This document shows positions 7,394 through 14,791 of a DNA stretch of 37,205 nt, one piece after another. Under the pieces are notes generated by a model. That model made no database searches and was not told the origin of the DNA. It saw only the letters and a list, made by a program, of their open reading frames with translations. A program made the translations under genes and the position numbers. The DNA lies in the NCBI GenBank assembly GCA_016200345.1, contig JACQEX010000065.1, positions 1-37,205 on the forward strand. The letters are read 5' to 3'. Each line of letters begins with the position of its first letter. The stretch's first letter is position 1. This DNA is from Nitrospinota bacterium. Lineage in GTDB: Bacteria > Nitrospinota_A > UBA7883 > JACRGQ01.

Positions 7394-8348
7394 AAACAAG
7401 GTCAGGCGCGTAGCGGAATGGGTCGTCCTTTTGGGCGCCATCGTGGTGGCCGGGGCCGTCAGCGGAGTCATCGTCATGCAAATCGCCCTTAGCGGCGAAA
7501 GAACCGAAATATCCGTCCCGTCCGTGGAGGGTGACGAGCTTGTGAATGCCTTGGAAAAAATCGCCAAGGCGGGATTAAACCTAAAAGTCGCCTCGGTGGA
7601 ATACGACGACGAAAAACCGAGAAACACCGTTTTGCGCCAGGCCCCGGGCGCCGGAACCAAAATGCGCTCCGGCAGGGACGTGCACGTGGTGGTAAGCAAG
7701 GGGCCGCGTGAATTTGACATGCCGGATTTGCGCGGGCTCTCCGCCAGGCAGGCGTCGAACCTGCTTCAGGAAAAGGGGATTTCCATAGCCGCCGTCGCAA
7801 AAACCCACTCGGACGACGACGAGGATAAAGTCATTTCGCAATTTCCACCGGCGGGGATGCACGTTTCCGACATGGGGCAGGTGGAGCTTCTTTTGAGCCT
7901 CGGCGCCGAAAAAAACGTCCAGCTTATGCCGGATTTTACCGGTCTTACCCAGTCACAGGCGAAAAAGGAGATTCAAAAGGCCGGGTTTTTACAGGGAAAA
8001 TTTGATTTTGGCGACCGCCCGGGCGCACAGCCGAACACCATTTTCCTGCAAAGCCCTCTGGCCGGAATGCCGACTACGGAGGGAACCTCCGTTGACGTGA
8101 CGGTTGCAAAGGCCGACGCGGTGGTCGGCAGACCGGCGACTTTCACCCTTTACCGGTTTACCCTTCCGGCAAACGCCGGCCAATCCGCCGTGAGGGTCGT
8201 GCGCGAGGGGAGGGACGGACTTAAACAGGAAATTTACAACCACCAGCACAAAGGGGGAGAAACCGCGTCCATAATGGTGGAGGTGGACGGCCCGACCGTG
8301 GTGCGCGTATACCTCAACGACAAGTTGACCGAACAAAAACAGTATTGA
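7383..8348 (+). CDS. Membrane-anchored PASTA-domain protein
   Basis: 321 residues starting at TTG, because no in-frame ATG precedes the transmembrane helix (about 9-33); a GGAAAG lies about 7 nt upstream. The helix is followed by three PASTA domains (about 43-108, 111-178, 182-245), each with the V/MPDL-x-G-x-S/T pattern (for example MPDLRGLSARQA and MPDFTGLTQSQA), then a beta-rich tail of about 75 residues. PASTA domains bind cell-wall muropeptides or act as periplasmic spacers. No kinase domain is attached, unlike PknB-type proteins. Similar kinase-free PASTA proteins are common in Deltaproteobacteria. It is the last gene of the CDF-fumC-M67 operon. Confidence 0.85.
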   Translation: MTIKNKVRRVAEWVVLLGAIVVAGAVSGVIVMQIALSGERTEISVPSVEGDELVNALEKIAKAGLNLKVASVEYDDEKPRNTVLRQAPGAGTKMRSGRDVHVVVSKGPREFDMPDLRGLSARQASNLLQEKGISIAAVAKTHSDDDEDKVISQFPPAGMHVSDMGQVELLLSLGAEKNVQLMPDFTGLTQSQAKKEIQKAGFLQGKFDFGDRPGAQPNTIFLQSPLAGMPTTEGTSVDVTVAKADAVVGRPATFTLYRFTLPANAGQSAVRVVREGRDGLKQEIYNHQHKGGETASIMVEVDGPTVVRVYLNDKLTEQKQY

Positions 8349-8391
8349 AACGGGTTAGGCTACGGGAACTTTCGCGCTTTTTTTGGGCGTA

Positions 8392-8407
8392 AAATCGGGT
8401 TATGATG
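8392..8407 (+). promoter_or_regulatory. Candidate promoter -10 region for the outer-membrane protein gene
   Basis: AAATCGGGTTATGATG matches the segment before the NADP reductase gene (AAATCGGGTTATAATG, 24223-24238) at 15 of 16 positions. TATGAT (8401-8406) would be the -10 box, with the start codon 50 nt downstream. No good -35 is visible, so recognition may rely on the GGGT extension. Confidence 0.5.
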
Positions 8408-8455
8408 TCGCCTAGCGTTAATGTTACTTGCGTTTTTACCCTTTGGAGGTTTTAT

Positions 8456-9247
8456 ATGAGAAGGACTTTTTTACCGTTTTTGGCGCTTGCGTTATCGCTG
8501 GCCGCGCCGTCCCAAGCCAGGGCGCTTGAAATTGACGTGCAGGTTGGCTCGTCAATTCCGACCGTTTCCGGCTCCGTCACCTACACGGCCAACGGTTTGG
8601 CTGGATCCTCGATAGATTTGGGGACGTTGGGTTTTGGCTCCGGGAACGACACCCACGCGAAAATAGACATCAATCACCCAATCCCCGTGGTTCCCAACAT
8701 ATACGTGCATTACCTTCCGATTGACCTGGTCGGCAACTCAACCTTGACAAAAGCGATTAACTTCGGCGGCACGACGTACGCCGCCAACGCCAATCTTCGC
8801 TCGGAAATATTAATTCAGCAGACCGACGTGGGGCTTTATTACAACGTGCCGATGCTTAAAACGGCCACGGCGGGGATGTTAAACGTAAAACTCGGCCTCA
8901 ACGCCAGAATAATGAACTTTAACGCCTCCATCACCGGCACGTCGGGGGCGGTAAGCAAAACCACCACCGCGTCATTTGCCCCGACGATTCCAATGGCGTA
9001 CCTGGCACTGGACGTCAGGCCGATACACCTGTTTTCCGTCAACGCGGAATATAAAACCCTCCCGATGGGTTCGAGCAGTCTCGTTGATTGGGACGTGGAT
9101 CTGCGTATTTACCCGATTCCCATCCTTTACTTCGGCGCCGGAATCGGCTCCTACGCCATTACGTTGGATCCGAGCCTTGCCGCTGGAGTCCCGGCCGCAA
9201 ACATCACGTTTGCCAGCACGCATTTCTTCCTCGGCGCGGACTTTTAA
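8456..9247 (+). CDS. Outer-membrane beta-barrel protein (TIGR04219-like)
   Basis: The track begins at 8402, but the ATG at 8456 has a clear GGAGG 8 nt upstream and starts a proper signal peptide (MRRTFLPFLALALSLAAPSQARA). The mature protein (about 240 residues) alternates polar and hydrophobic residues, contains repeated short strands such as VGLYYNVPML and YLALDVRPI, and ends in FFLGADF with a terminal Phe, as expected of an outer-membrane barrel. The layout (strand pairs around SVNAEY and IYPIPILYFGAGIG) resembles the TIGR04219 outer-membrane family. No function is established. It is monocistronic. Confidence 0.7.
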   Translation: MRRTFLPFLALALSLAAPSQARALEIDVQVGSSIPTVSGSVTYTANGLAGSSIDLGTLGFGSGNDTHAKIDINHPIPVVPNIYVHYLPIDLVGNSTLTKAINFGGTTYAANANLRSEILIQQTDVGLYYNVPMLKTATAGMLNVKLGLNARIMNFNASITGTSGAVSKTTTASFAPTIPMAYLALDVRPIHLFSVNAEYKTLPMGSSSLVDWDVDLRIYPIPILYFGAGIGSYAITLDPSLAAGVPAANITFASTHFFLGADF

Positions 9248-9257
9248 TTTGATTGTC

Positions 9258-9301
9258 ATTCCCGCCCCGTGTCGTTGCACGGGGCAAACTCCAGCGGGAA
9301 T
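9258..9301. repeat. REP-like double palindrome
   Basis: Outer arms ATTCCCGC (9258-9265) and GCGGGAAT (9294-9301) enclose GCCCCGTG-TCGTTG-CACGGGGC. This is a nested palindrome of the 'TCATTCCCGC...GCGGGAATCC' kind that is dispersed in many bacterial genomes. It lies 11 nt after the barrel gene and may also stabilise or end its mRNA. Confidence 0.7.
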
Positions 9302-9337
9302 CCAGTCCACTTAAATACCTAATATTAAGGAGATGGA

Positions 9338-9356
9338 CCCCGGGTCAAGCCCGGGG
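9338..9356. repeat. Second palindrome (CCCCGGG-TCAAG-CCCGGGG)
   Basis: A perfect 7-bp inverted repeat with a 5-nt loop, inside the 'GACCCCGGGTCAAGCCCGGGGTGACA' type of dispersed element. It sits in the 182-nt convergent gap between the barrel gene and the DUF2892 gene and has no U-tract. It could act as a bidirectional transcription or decay barrier. Confidence 0.65.
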
Positions 9357-9429
9357 TGACAGTAAAAGAACGTATTTATAAAAGGTAAAAACACTACGGT
9401 CGCCGCGGTTTCCCCGCGGTTAATCCGTC

Positions 9430-9612
9430 CTATTTTTCGCAGGTTGAGGTTCCAAAAATAGAGTAGACCGGGCATCTTTTTGAAAAGCCGGTCAGCAGAG
9501 GAACAAGCCCAACAAGACCCCAATAGGAGCCGTAATAATAACCGGCTGATAGTATTACCACGCCCGCCACGATTCGCACCGCCCTGTCCGCTTTTCCAAC
9601 ATTAATTTTCAT
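9430..9612 (-). CDS. DUF2892 small inner-membrane protein
   Basis: 60 residues. MKINVGKADRAVRIVAGVVILSAG starts a typical DUF2892 domain: an amphipathic N-terminus, two transmembrane helices, then a CPVYSIFGTSTC motif with two Cys. DUF2892 proteins accompany rhodaneses and sulfur-trafficking genes; the YgaP C-terminus is the related example. Upstream AGGAGGTAAACGACAATG gives a very strong ribosome site. It follows the rhodanese by 18 nt in the same transcript. Confidence 0.85.
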   Translation of the reverse strand: MKINVGKADRAVRIVAGVVILSAGYYYGSYWGLVGLVPLLTGFSKRCPVYSIFGTSTCEK

Positions 9613-9630
9613 TGTCGTTTACCTCCTAAA

Positions 9631-9972
9631 TTAAACCAGATTTATCCACGGGCCGGCGTTAACCACGTTCTTAAAACCCTTTCCCTTTAAGATTGTCGCC
9701 GCCATGCCGCTACGATTGCCGGACGCGCAACAGAGCAAAATTGTCTTGTCCGCGTCCAACTCCTTCGCCCTGCCCTGAATCTGCTGAAGGGGGATGTTTA
9801 CGCTTCCCCTCGGGTTGCCGTTTACGTACTCCGCCTCGGACCTCACGTCCACTATAACAGCGCCCTCCTCCATATACCTTGGTAAATTTTGTCTTACGGA
9901 ACGAAACATAAGCCGTCTCCTTATATAAACAAATCCCAAAAATCCAATGATTGCGTAAGGGATATATTCCAT
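9631..9972 (-). CDS. Membrane-anchored rhodanese (sulfurtransferase)
   Basis: About 113 residues if the start is the ATG at 9972, which has GAGGAG at good spacing; the longer track ORF runs back into the thioredoxin stub and is unlikely. An N-terminal helix (YAIIGFLGFVYI) anchors one rhodanese domain with VIVDVRSEAEY and the active-site loop CCASGNRSGMA. The second Cys is the probable persulfide carrier. The role is transfer of sulfane sulfur or persulfide handling. Its neighbours (ArsR-type regulator, DUF2892) form a familiar persulfide-responsive locus. Confidence 0.85.
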   Translation of the reverse strand: MEYIPYAIIGFLGFVYIRRRLMFRSVRQNLPRYMEEGAVIVDVRSEAEYVNGNPRGSVNIPLQQIQGRAKELDADKTILLCCASGNRSGMAATILKGKGFKNVVNAGPWINLV

Positions 9973-9983
9973 CTTTTTTCTCC

Positions 9984-10082
9984 TCAGACGGCGGCGGGAA
10001 GCTCTCCGGCGTACTTCCACTCCTTGCGCGCCTCAAAGTCAAACACCCTGGCCTTAAATGCCTCTTTGTCCAAAATTTCCAT
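9984..10082 (-). pseudogene. Thioredoxin N-terminal stub (truncated before CGPC)
   Basis: Too short for the ORF track. From an ATG at 10082 with AGGAGG upstream, a 32-residue frame reads MEILDKEAFKARVFDFEARK and then EWKYAGELPAAV before TGA. This matches the N-terminus of thioredoxins of the 'FKxxVFDFExxKEWKYxGxLPAxVDFWAxWCGPC' kind and stops exactly before the strand leading to the redox-active cysteines. Reading on through the stop gives no CGPC in any frame before the rhodanese start 12 nt downstream, so the body of the gene has been removed. The intact promoter and ribosome site show that the stub is still the first cistron. It may now act as a leader for the rhodanese. A true small protein is possible but less likely. 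Confidence 0.65.
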
Positions 10083-10110
10083 AATTCCTCCTAAATAATT
10101 TCCTACGGCT

Positions 10111-10138
10111 ATTATAATATAATTTCTTAATATGTCAA
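10111..10138 (-). promoter_or_regulatory. Strong sigma70-type promoter of the rhodanese locus
   Basis: On the minus strand TTGACA (10138-10133), a 16-nt AT-rich spacer and TATAAT (10116-10111) match both consensus boxes perfectly. The divergent ArsR-type gene starts 60 nt away. The spacer and flanks are AT-rich. A nearby ATTC-TTATA-GAAT inverted repeat (10152-10164) is a possible operator for the regulator. Confidence 0.8.
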
Positions 10139-10197
10139 CAGTCGGTGTAGAATTCTTATAGAATCAATGGCGGAGGCAAACATTAGGAGGGTGATTT

Positions 10198-10506
10198 ATG
10201 CTGGCTAAAAATATTTCCATCTCTAAACTGCAGGGAAAGTGCGAGATGGTTTCGTCCCTATTGCGGGCGCTTTCGCATCCGCAGAGGCTGATGATAATGG
10301 GACACCTCATTCAGGGTGAGAAAACCGTGACGGAACTGAAGGATCTTTGCGGTTCCTCGCAGTCGCAACTTTCGCAGTTTCTCGGGCGCATGAGGCTGGA
10401 GGGCCTGCTGTCCCACCGGAAGGCGGGGCGTTACCAGTACTATTCCGTTTCCGACAAGGACGTGGTGAGGCTTATAAAAGCCCTAATGTCCATATACTGC
10501 AAATAG
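10198..10506 (+). CDS. ArsR/SmtB-family transcriptional regulator (BigR/SqrR-like)
   Basis: 102 residues: a winged-helix dimeric repressor with LLRALSHPQRLMIMGHLIQGEKTV, a recognition helix SSQSQLSQFLGRMRLEGL, and the wing HRKAGRYQYYSV. Cysteines are at 15, 51 and 101. The C-terminal SIYCK cysteine sits where BigR/SqrR-type persulfide sensors carry one of their pair, but the usual partner position in the second helix is not obviously Cys; Cys15 or Cys51 could substitute. AGGAGG lies 8 nt upstream of the start. It is transcribed away from the thioredoxin-stub/rhodanese/DUF2892 genes and probably represses that promoter. Metal sensing remains an alternative. Confidence 0.85.
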   Translation: MLAKNISISKLQGKCEMVSSLLRALSHPQRLMIMGHLIQGEKTVTELKDLCGSSQSQLSQFLGRMRLEGLLSHRKAGRYQYYSVSDKDVVRLIKALMSIYCK

Positions 10507-10519
10507 CAAAAAGCGCGGG

Positions 10520-13500
10520 TTATTTTTCCGATTTGACCAGCACGTAGAGCGAGGGCAAAAACAACAGCGTCATAAACGTGCCGCTTAGCAGGCCGCCTAT
10601 CACCGCGCGAGCGAGAGGGGCGTTCGCGCCGGACATCGCCGATGGAAGGAGCGCCATGACGGTGGAAATCGCCGTCATCAAAATCGGGCGCAGTCTCACT
10701 ATTCCGGCGTCCCTCATCGCCAGCGAGGGCGAAACGCCGGATTTCAAACGCTGGTTTGCGAAATCGGTCAAAATGACGCTGTTGGATACGATGATTCCGA
10801 TGAGCATTATCACCCCCATCAGCGATTGAATGTTCAGCGTCGTGCCGGTTAAAAACAGAGTCCAGACGACTCCGATGAACGCGGCGGGAACCGTGGCAAG
10901 AACCACAAGCGGGTCCATGAACGACTTCAACTGGGCCACCATGAGCAAAAAGATGAGTATCAGGGCCAGCGCTATTCCGCCCCCCAGGTTGCCGAAGGAG
11001 GAGCGCATGTTCTCCACCGCGCCGCTCCAATTTATCGCGTACCGTTTCGGCAGGCTCGTTTTTGCCAATATTTTGTCTATGTCGGACGCGACGGAGCCGA
11101 TGTCGCGCCCGGATACGTTTGCCATGACGTCGATGGTTCTTTGTAGCGCGACGTGGGATATCTGCACCGGGATTTTTTCCGGCGTGAGCGTGGCTATGTT
11201 TCTCAGCAGGGTCGGGCCGGCCTTGCCCCATTTTCCGCCCGCGCCGGGGTTTATCGGGATGTTGGAGATGCTCTCCATGCTAACGTCCTCCTCCGGGTAA
11301 ATCGCGCCTATGTAGTAGTTGTTTCCGCTGACCGGGTCGTCCCAAAAATTTGGGGAGAACAAAACGCTGGAGTTCAGCGCGGTAATGACGTTTTTAATGA
11401 CCGCGTCGGTGGTGAGGCCGACGTAGGCGGCCTTGGTTCTGTCCACCTCGATGTGTATGGAGGGATAGTCCAGCTCCTGCTCCACGAAGGAGTCGGTTAT
11501 TCCCGGCACTTTTTTTATTTTCGCCAGAAGGTCGTCCGCAATGTCGTGGGCCTTTTGGAGGTCGGGGCCGGAGACCTTCAGGTTAACCGGCGAAAGCGCG
11601 CCGTAGTTCAGGGCCGAGGCCACGGGGTCAATCATGGAAAACGAAAAGCTGACGTCCGGATACTGGCGGGCGAGCTCGGCGCGGATGGTTCTAATGGCCC
11701 CCTCGGCTCCGACGCCCTTTTCCATGTTCATCTCCACCTCCATCAACGCCTCGTGGGTTGCCGAGTTCGGCGTGTAGGCCGCCGCCCAACTGCTAAGAAC
11801 CCCCGCGTTGGAAAGAATCGTCCCCACGCTCCCCTTTGGAAGCGCGTTGTGGATGGTGTCGGACACCTGGCCGACGAGCTCGGACGTTTTCTCCATTTTT
11901 AGCCCGGTCTTCGCGCGCATCCTGATGTAGAACTGCCCGTGGTCGGTGACCGGGAAAAACTCCGAGCCGAGCAAGGGGATAAGCGCCATGCTGACGACGA
12001 AGAAAAGACCGACAAAAGTTACGACAAGCCTCGGCTTTTTTAGGGAGTTCGCCAACATCCGGTCGTACCCCCTTCGAAATCTTTCGTAACCTTTCGTGAA
12101 AATCCGAACGAGAAGCCCTTTTTTCTCATGCCTCTCGGCCTCTTTGCTTTTAAAAAACCTGCTCGCCGCCAGCGGCGCCACGGTCATCGCGGTGAAATAC
12201 GAGATGATGACCGCGAACCCGACGGCCACGGCAAGCGGGGTGAACAGAAACTTTCCCAGTCCCTGAAAGAACACCACCGGAAAGAAAACTATTATGAGCG
12301 CGAGGGCCGAGACAAGCACGGGGAGGGCCACCTCGGACGCGCCGATTTCGGCGGCCTCGAACGGCAGTTGTCCCGTCTCCAAATGTCGCTCTATGTTTTC
12401 CAGCACGACCACCGCCATGTCTATGAGCGGCCCGGTTACAAGGGCGAGTCCGCCGAGCGTCATAAGGTTAAGCGACTGGTCCGAAAAATATAGCCCCGCC
12501 ATGCAACCGACGATTGAGATTGGAATTGCGAGGCCCGCTATGAACGTCGGCCTAAAACTTCCCAGAAAAAAGTAAATTACCAGCGAGGCCAGGATAACGC
12601 CGAGTATTAACTCGCGGATTACGTCATAAACAGCCTCCCTCACCTTTATGGACTGGTCGAACAATAGTTTTATCTGGGTGCCGTCCGGCAGGGCTGTCAG
12701 CACCTTGGGGATTTTATTTTTTATGCCGTCCACGACGGCGAGCGTGTTGCTCCCCACCCTGCGGAAAATCGGGATGAACATCTGCTTGACACCGTTTATC
12801 TGCACCACGTTCGTCTGCACCGCCGATGCGTCCGCCGTCCGGCCTATGTCCTTGACGAAAACCGGGGCGTCGCCGGAGACCCTGATGGGAAGCTTGTCGA
12901 AATCCTCCAGGGTCGGCACCATTCCGTTGCTCGTCATGCCGAGGTCGAGATTCCCGATTCTCGCGTCCCCGGTCGGTATCATCGCGTTGCCGGTTTTAAG
13001 CGCGTCCACCACGTCCAACGGCGAGAGGCCGTGCCCGACAAGCGCGTTTTTATTCAGGTAGACCATTATCTGCCTAAGCTTGCCGCCGAAAACAACCGGG
13101 GCGACGGCGCCGGGAACTGCGTTCAACTGCGTCCTTACGATGTAGTTCGACTCGTCCCACATCTTCGCCTCGTCCATGTTGGGGGTGTAGACTGAGACCT
13201 GCGCGGCGGGGAGGTTGGCCGTGGGGTCGTACGCCATCACTATGGGCGGTAGCGTTCCGGGCGGAAGATAATGGAGGTCGGACGCCACGAAGTTGCCGAT
13301 TTGGGCGAGAGCGTTGTTAGGGTCGAAACCGGGCTGAAAATAGCAGTTCAAAATGCTGACCGCGCCGAGCGAGCGCGACTCGATGTGATCCAGCCCCGAG
13401 GCCTGCGAAAGCCAGCGCTCGAGGCGGTTTGTAATGTCCATCTCTATCATCTTGGACGGCATGCCGGTGTAGGTGGTTACGACCATGACCGCCGGTAGGC

Positions 13501-13615
13501 GGAAGGTCGGCAGGATGTCCAGCGGGAGCCTCGTGATGGAGAAGAGCCCGACCACGATAAGCACCAACGCCGCGACAATGACCGTGTATGGCGTCCTAAG
13601 CGCCGCTTTTACCAT
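10520..13615 (-). CDS. RND-family efflux pump, inner-membrane subunit
   Basis: About 1031 residues from the ATG at 13615, which has GGAGAGGA upstream; the track start is 20 codons earlier and lies inside the adaptor gene. It is a full-length AcrB-like trimeric proton-driven transporter with twelve helices, two large periplasmic loops and the LPLDILPTFRLPAV entry motif. In TM4 the proton-relay pair is LIDMAVVVLEN: only one Asp (399) is present and the second is Met, where drug-type pumps have DD. In TM10 the Lys position reads IIVSNSVILTDF. A single TM4 Asp is seen in metal-exporting RNDs, which agrees with the CusRS-like regulators beside it, though overall sequence is closer to the HAE-like branch. 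It overlaps the adaptor gene by 20 nt. Confidence 0.92.
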   Translation of the reverse strand: MVKAALRTPYTVIVAALVLIVVGLFSITRLPLDILPTFRLPAVMVVTTYTGMPSKMIEMDITNRLERWLSQASGLDHIESRSLGAVSILNCYFQPGFDPNNALAQIGNFVASDLHYLPPGTLPPIVMAYDPTANLPAAQVSVYTPNMDEAKMWDESNYIVRTQLNAVPGAVAPVVFGGKLRQIMVYLNKNALVGHGLSPLDVVDALKTGNAMIPTGDARIGNLDLGMTSNGMVPTLEDFDKLPIRVSGDAPVFVKDIGRTADASAVQTNVVQINGVKQMFIPIFRRVGSNTLAVVDGIKNKIPKVLTALPDGTQIKLLFDQSIKVREAVYDVIRELILGVILASLVIYFFLGSFRPTFIAGLAIPISIVGCMAGLYFSDQSLNLMTLGGLALVTGPLIDMAVVVLENIERHLETGQLPFEAAEIGASEVALPVLVSALALIIVFFPVVFFQGLGKFLFTPLAVAVGFAVIISYFTAMTVAPLAASRFFKSKEAERHEKKGLLVRIFTKGYERFRRGYDRMLANSLKKPRLVVTFVGLFFVVSMALIPLLGSEFFPVTDHGQFYIRMRAKTGLKMEKTSELVGQVSDTIHNALPKGSVGTILSNAGVLSSWAAAYTPNSATHEALMEVEMNMEKGVGAEGAIRTIRAELARQYPDVSFSFSMIDPVASALNYGALSPVNLKVSGPDLQKAHDIADDLLAKIKKVPGITDSFVEQELDYPSIHIEVDRTKAAYVGLTTDAVIKNVITALNSSVLFSPNFWDDPVSGNNYYIGAIYPEEDVSMESISNIPINPGAGGKWGKAGPTLLRNIATLTPEKIPVQISHVALQRTIDVMANVSGRDIGSVASDIDKILAKTSLPKRYAINWSGAVENMRSSFGNLGGGIALALILIFLLMVAQLKSFMDPLVVLATVPAAFIGVVWTLFLTGTTLNIQSLMGVIMLIGIIVSNSVILTDFANQRLKSGVSPSLAMRDAGIVRLRPILMTAISTVMALLPSAMSGANAPLARAVIGGLLSGTFMTLLFLPSLYVLVKSEK

Positions 13616-14783
13616 TGTTATTCCTCTCCGCTCCGGCGTCCTTTTTGAGGGCAAGAACCTGCTCTCCGTCGCCAATCGCCAGCATGCCGCGCTGGATTAC
13701 GTCGTCGCCGGCGGAAAGGCCGGAAATTATTTCAACCCTGTCGCCTTGCGCGATTCCGACGGTCACAAACGTTTTTTTCGCCCTTCCGTCGGCGAACAGG
13801 TAGACAAATTTTTTGGCCCCCTCGGTCTCGACCAAATCGGACGGCAGGGCGAGCGCGTTTTCTTTCACGTTGAAATGCAGGAGGACCGAGACGAACATCC
13901 CGGCCCTTAGCCTGTTGTCGGCGTTTTTCACGTCCACTAACACGCGCTGGGTTTTTGTGGACTGGTCCAGCAACGCGTCGAGCCGCGATATCTCCCCCTT
14001 GAATATTTGGTTGGGAAACGCGTCCACCGTGATGTCAACGAGGTTCCCGACCCTCACCCTTGAGACGTCGCTTTGGGGAACGTACACGGCGGCGCGAAGC
14101 AGTTTTTCATTCACCATCAAAAATATTGACGCGTTTTCCCCCCTTCCCGTCGGGGAGATGTAGTCCCCCTGGTACTTAAACCGGCGCGCGATGGAGCCGG
14201 TGAAGGGCGCCGTGATTTTGGTGTAGCCGACCCACGCCTTCGCGGTGTTGAACTTCGCCTTTGCCTCGGAGTAGGCAGAGTCTATGCCGTCGAACTCCTG
14301 CTGTGAGATGACGTTGCCGTTTAACAATTTTAGATATCGCTCCCGCGTCACGTTTTTCAAGCTCAAATCGGCCTTTGCCTTGCTGTATTCGTCCATGACG
14401 TCCGGCGCGTCAATCTCGGCCAAAATCTGGCCCGCCTTTACGTTGTCCCCCTCGTCAACATACAGCTTTTTAAGGTAGCCCGTGATATGGGCGTTTAGGC
14501 TGGCCTCCTCGACCGCCTCCAGCGTTCCGGGAAGCGAAAGGCTTGCCTCCATGTTCCGAACCTCCGGCCTTGTTATGTTCACGGATTTTACGACCCTGGG
14601 AACGGGGACGTTGGACTTCTCCGTCACGTGCATCCGCGCAGCGACGAGGCCGGCAAGAACGGCGAGCACAAGCAGAGTTTTTACGGAAAACAGGGCGCGA
14701 ATAAAATCACCGGCCAAATTTTCCTTTTCCGCGCCTTTTTTAAGCCCGTCGTCCCCGGCCCTGTTTTCGCCCAAACTCATCAT
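13596..14783 (-). CDS. RND efflux periplasmic adaptor (membrane fusion protein)
   Basis: 395 residues. It has an N-terminal transmembrane anchor (about 33-49), then the adaptor domains: barrel-sandwich halves SLNAHITGYLKKLYVDEGDNVKAG and KITAPFTGSIARRF flanking a short coiled hairpin (DEYSKAKADLSLKNV through AKAKFNTAKA), a beta-barrel and a membrane-proximal domain. The adaptor links the RND pump to TolC. Two adjacent ATG codons (14783, 14780) follow GGAGAAA; either may be used. It has no His/Met-rich N-terminal metal motif like CusB. It begins 8 nt after the tolC-like stop. Confidence 0.93.
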   Translation of the reverse strand: MMSLGENRAGDDGLKKGAEKENLAGDFIRALFSVKTLLVLAVLAGLVAARMHVTEKSNVPVPRVVKSVNITRPEVRNMEASLSLPGTLEAVEEASLNAHITGYLKKLYVDEGDNVKAGQILAEIDAPDVMDEYSKAKADLSLKNVTRERYLKLLNGNVISQQEFDGIDSAYSEAKAKFNTAKAWVGYTKITAPFTGSIARRFKYQGDYISPTGRGENASIFLMVNEKLLRAAVYVPQSDVSRVRVGNLVDITVDAFPNQIFKGEISRLDALLDQSTKTQRVLVDVKNADNRLRAGMFVSVLLHFNVKENALALPSDLVETEGAKKFVYLFADGRAKKTFVTVGIAQGDRVEIISGLSAGDDVIQRGMLAIGDGEQVLALKKDAGAERNNNGKSGA

Positions 14784-14791
14784 TTTCTCCT

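Noticed and set aside
9631-10020. Longer 129-residue start for the rhodanese
   Set aside because: The extra 16 residues come from reading the thioredoxin stub in another frame; the ATG at 9972 has a GAGGAG site.
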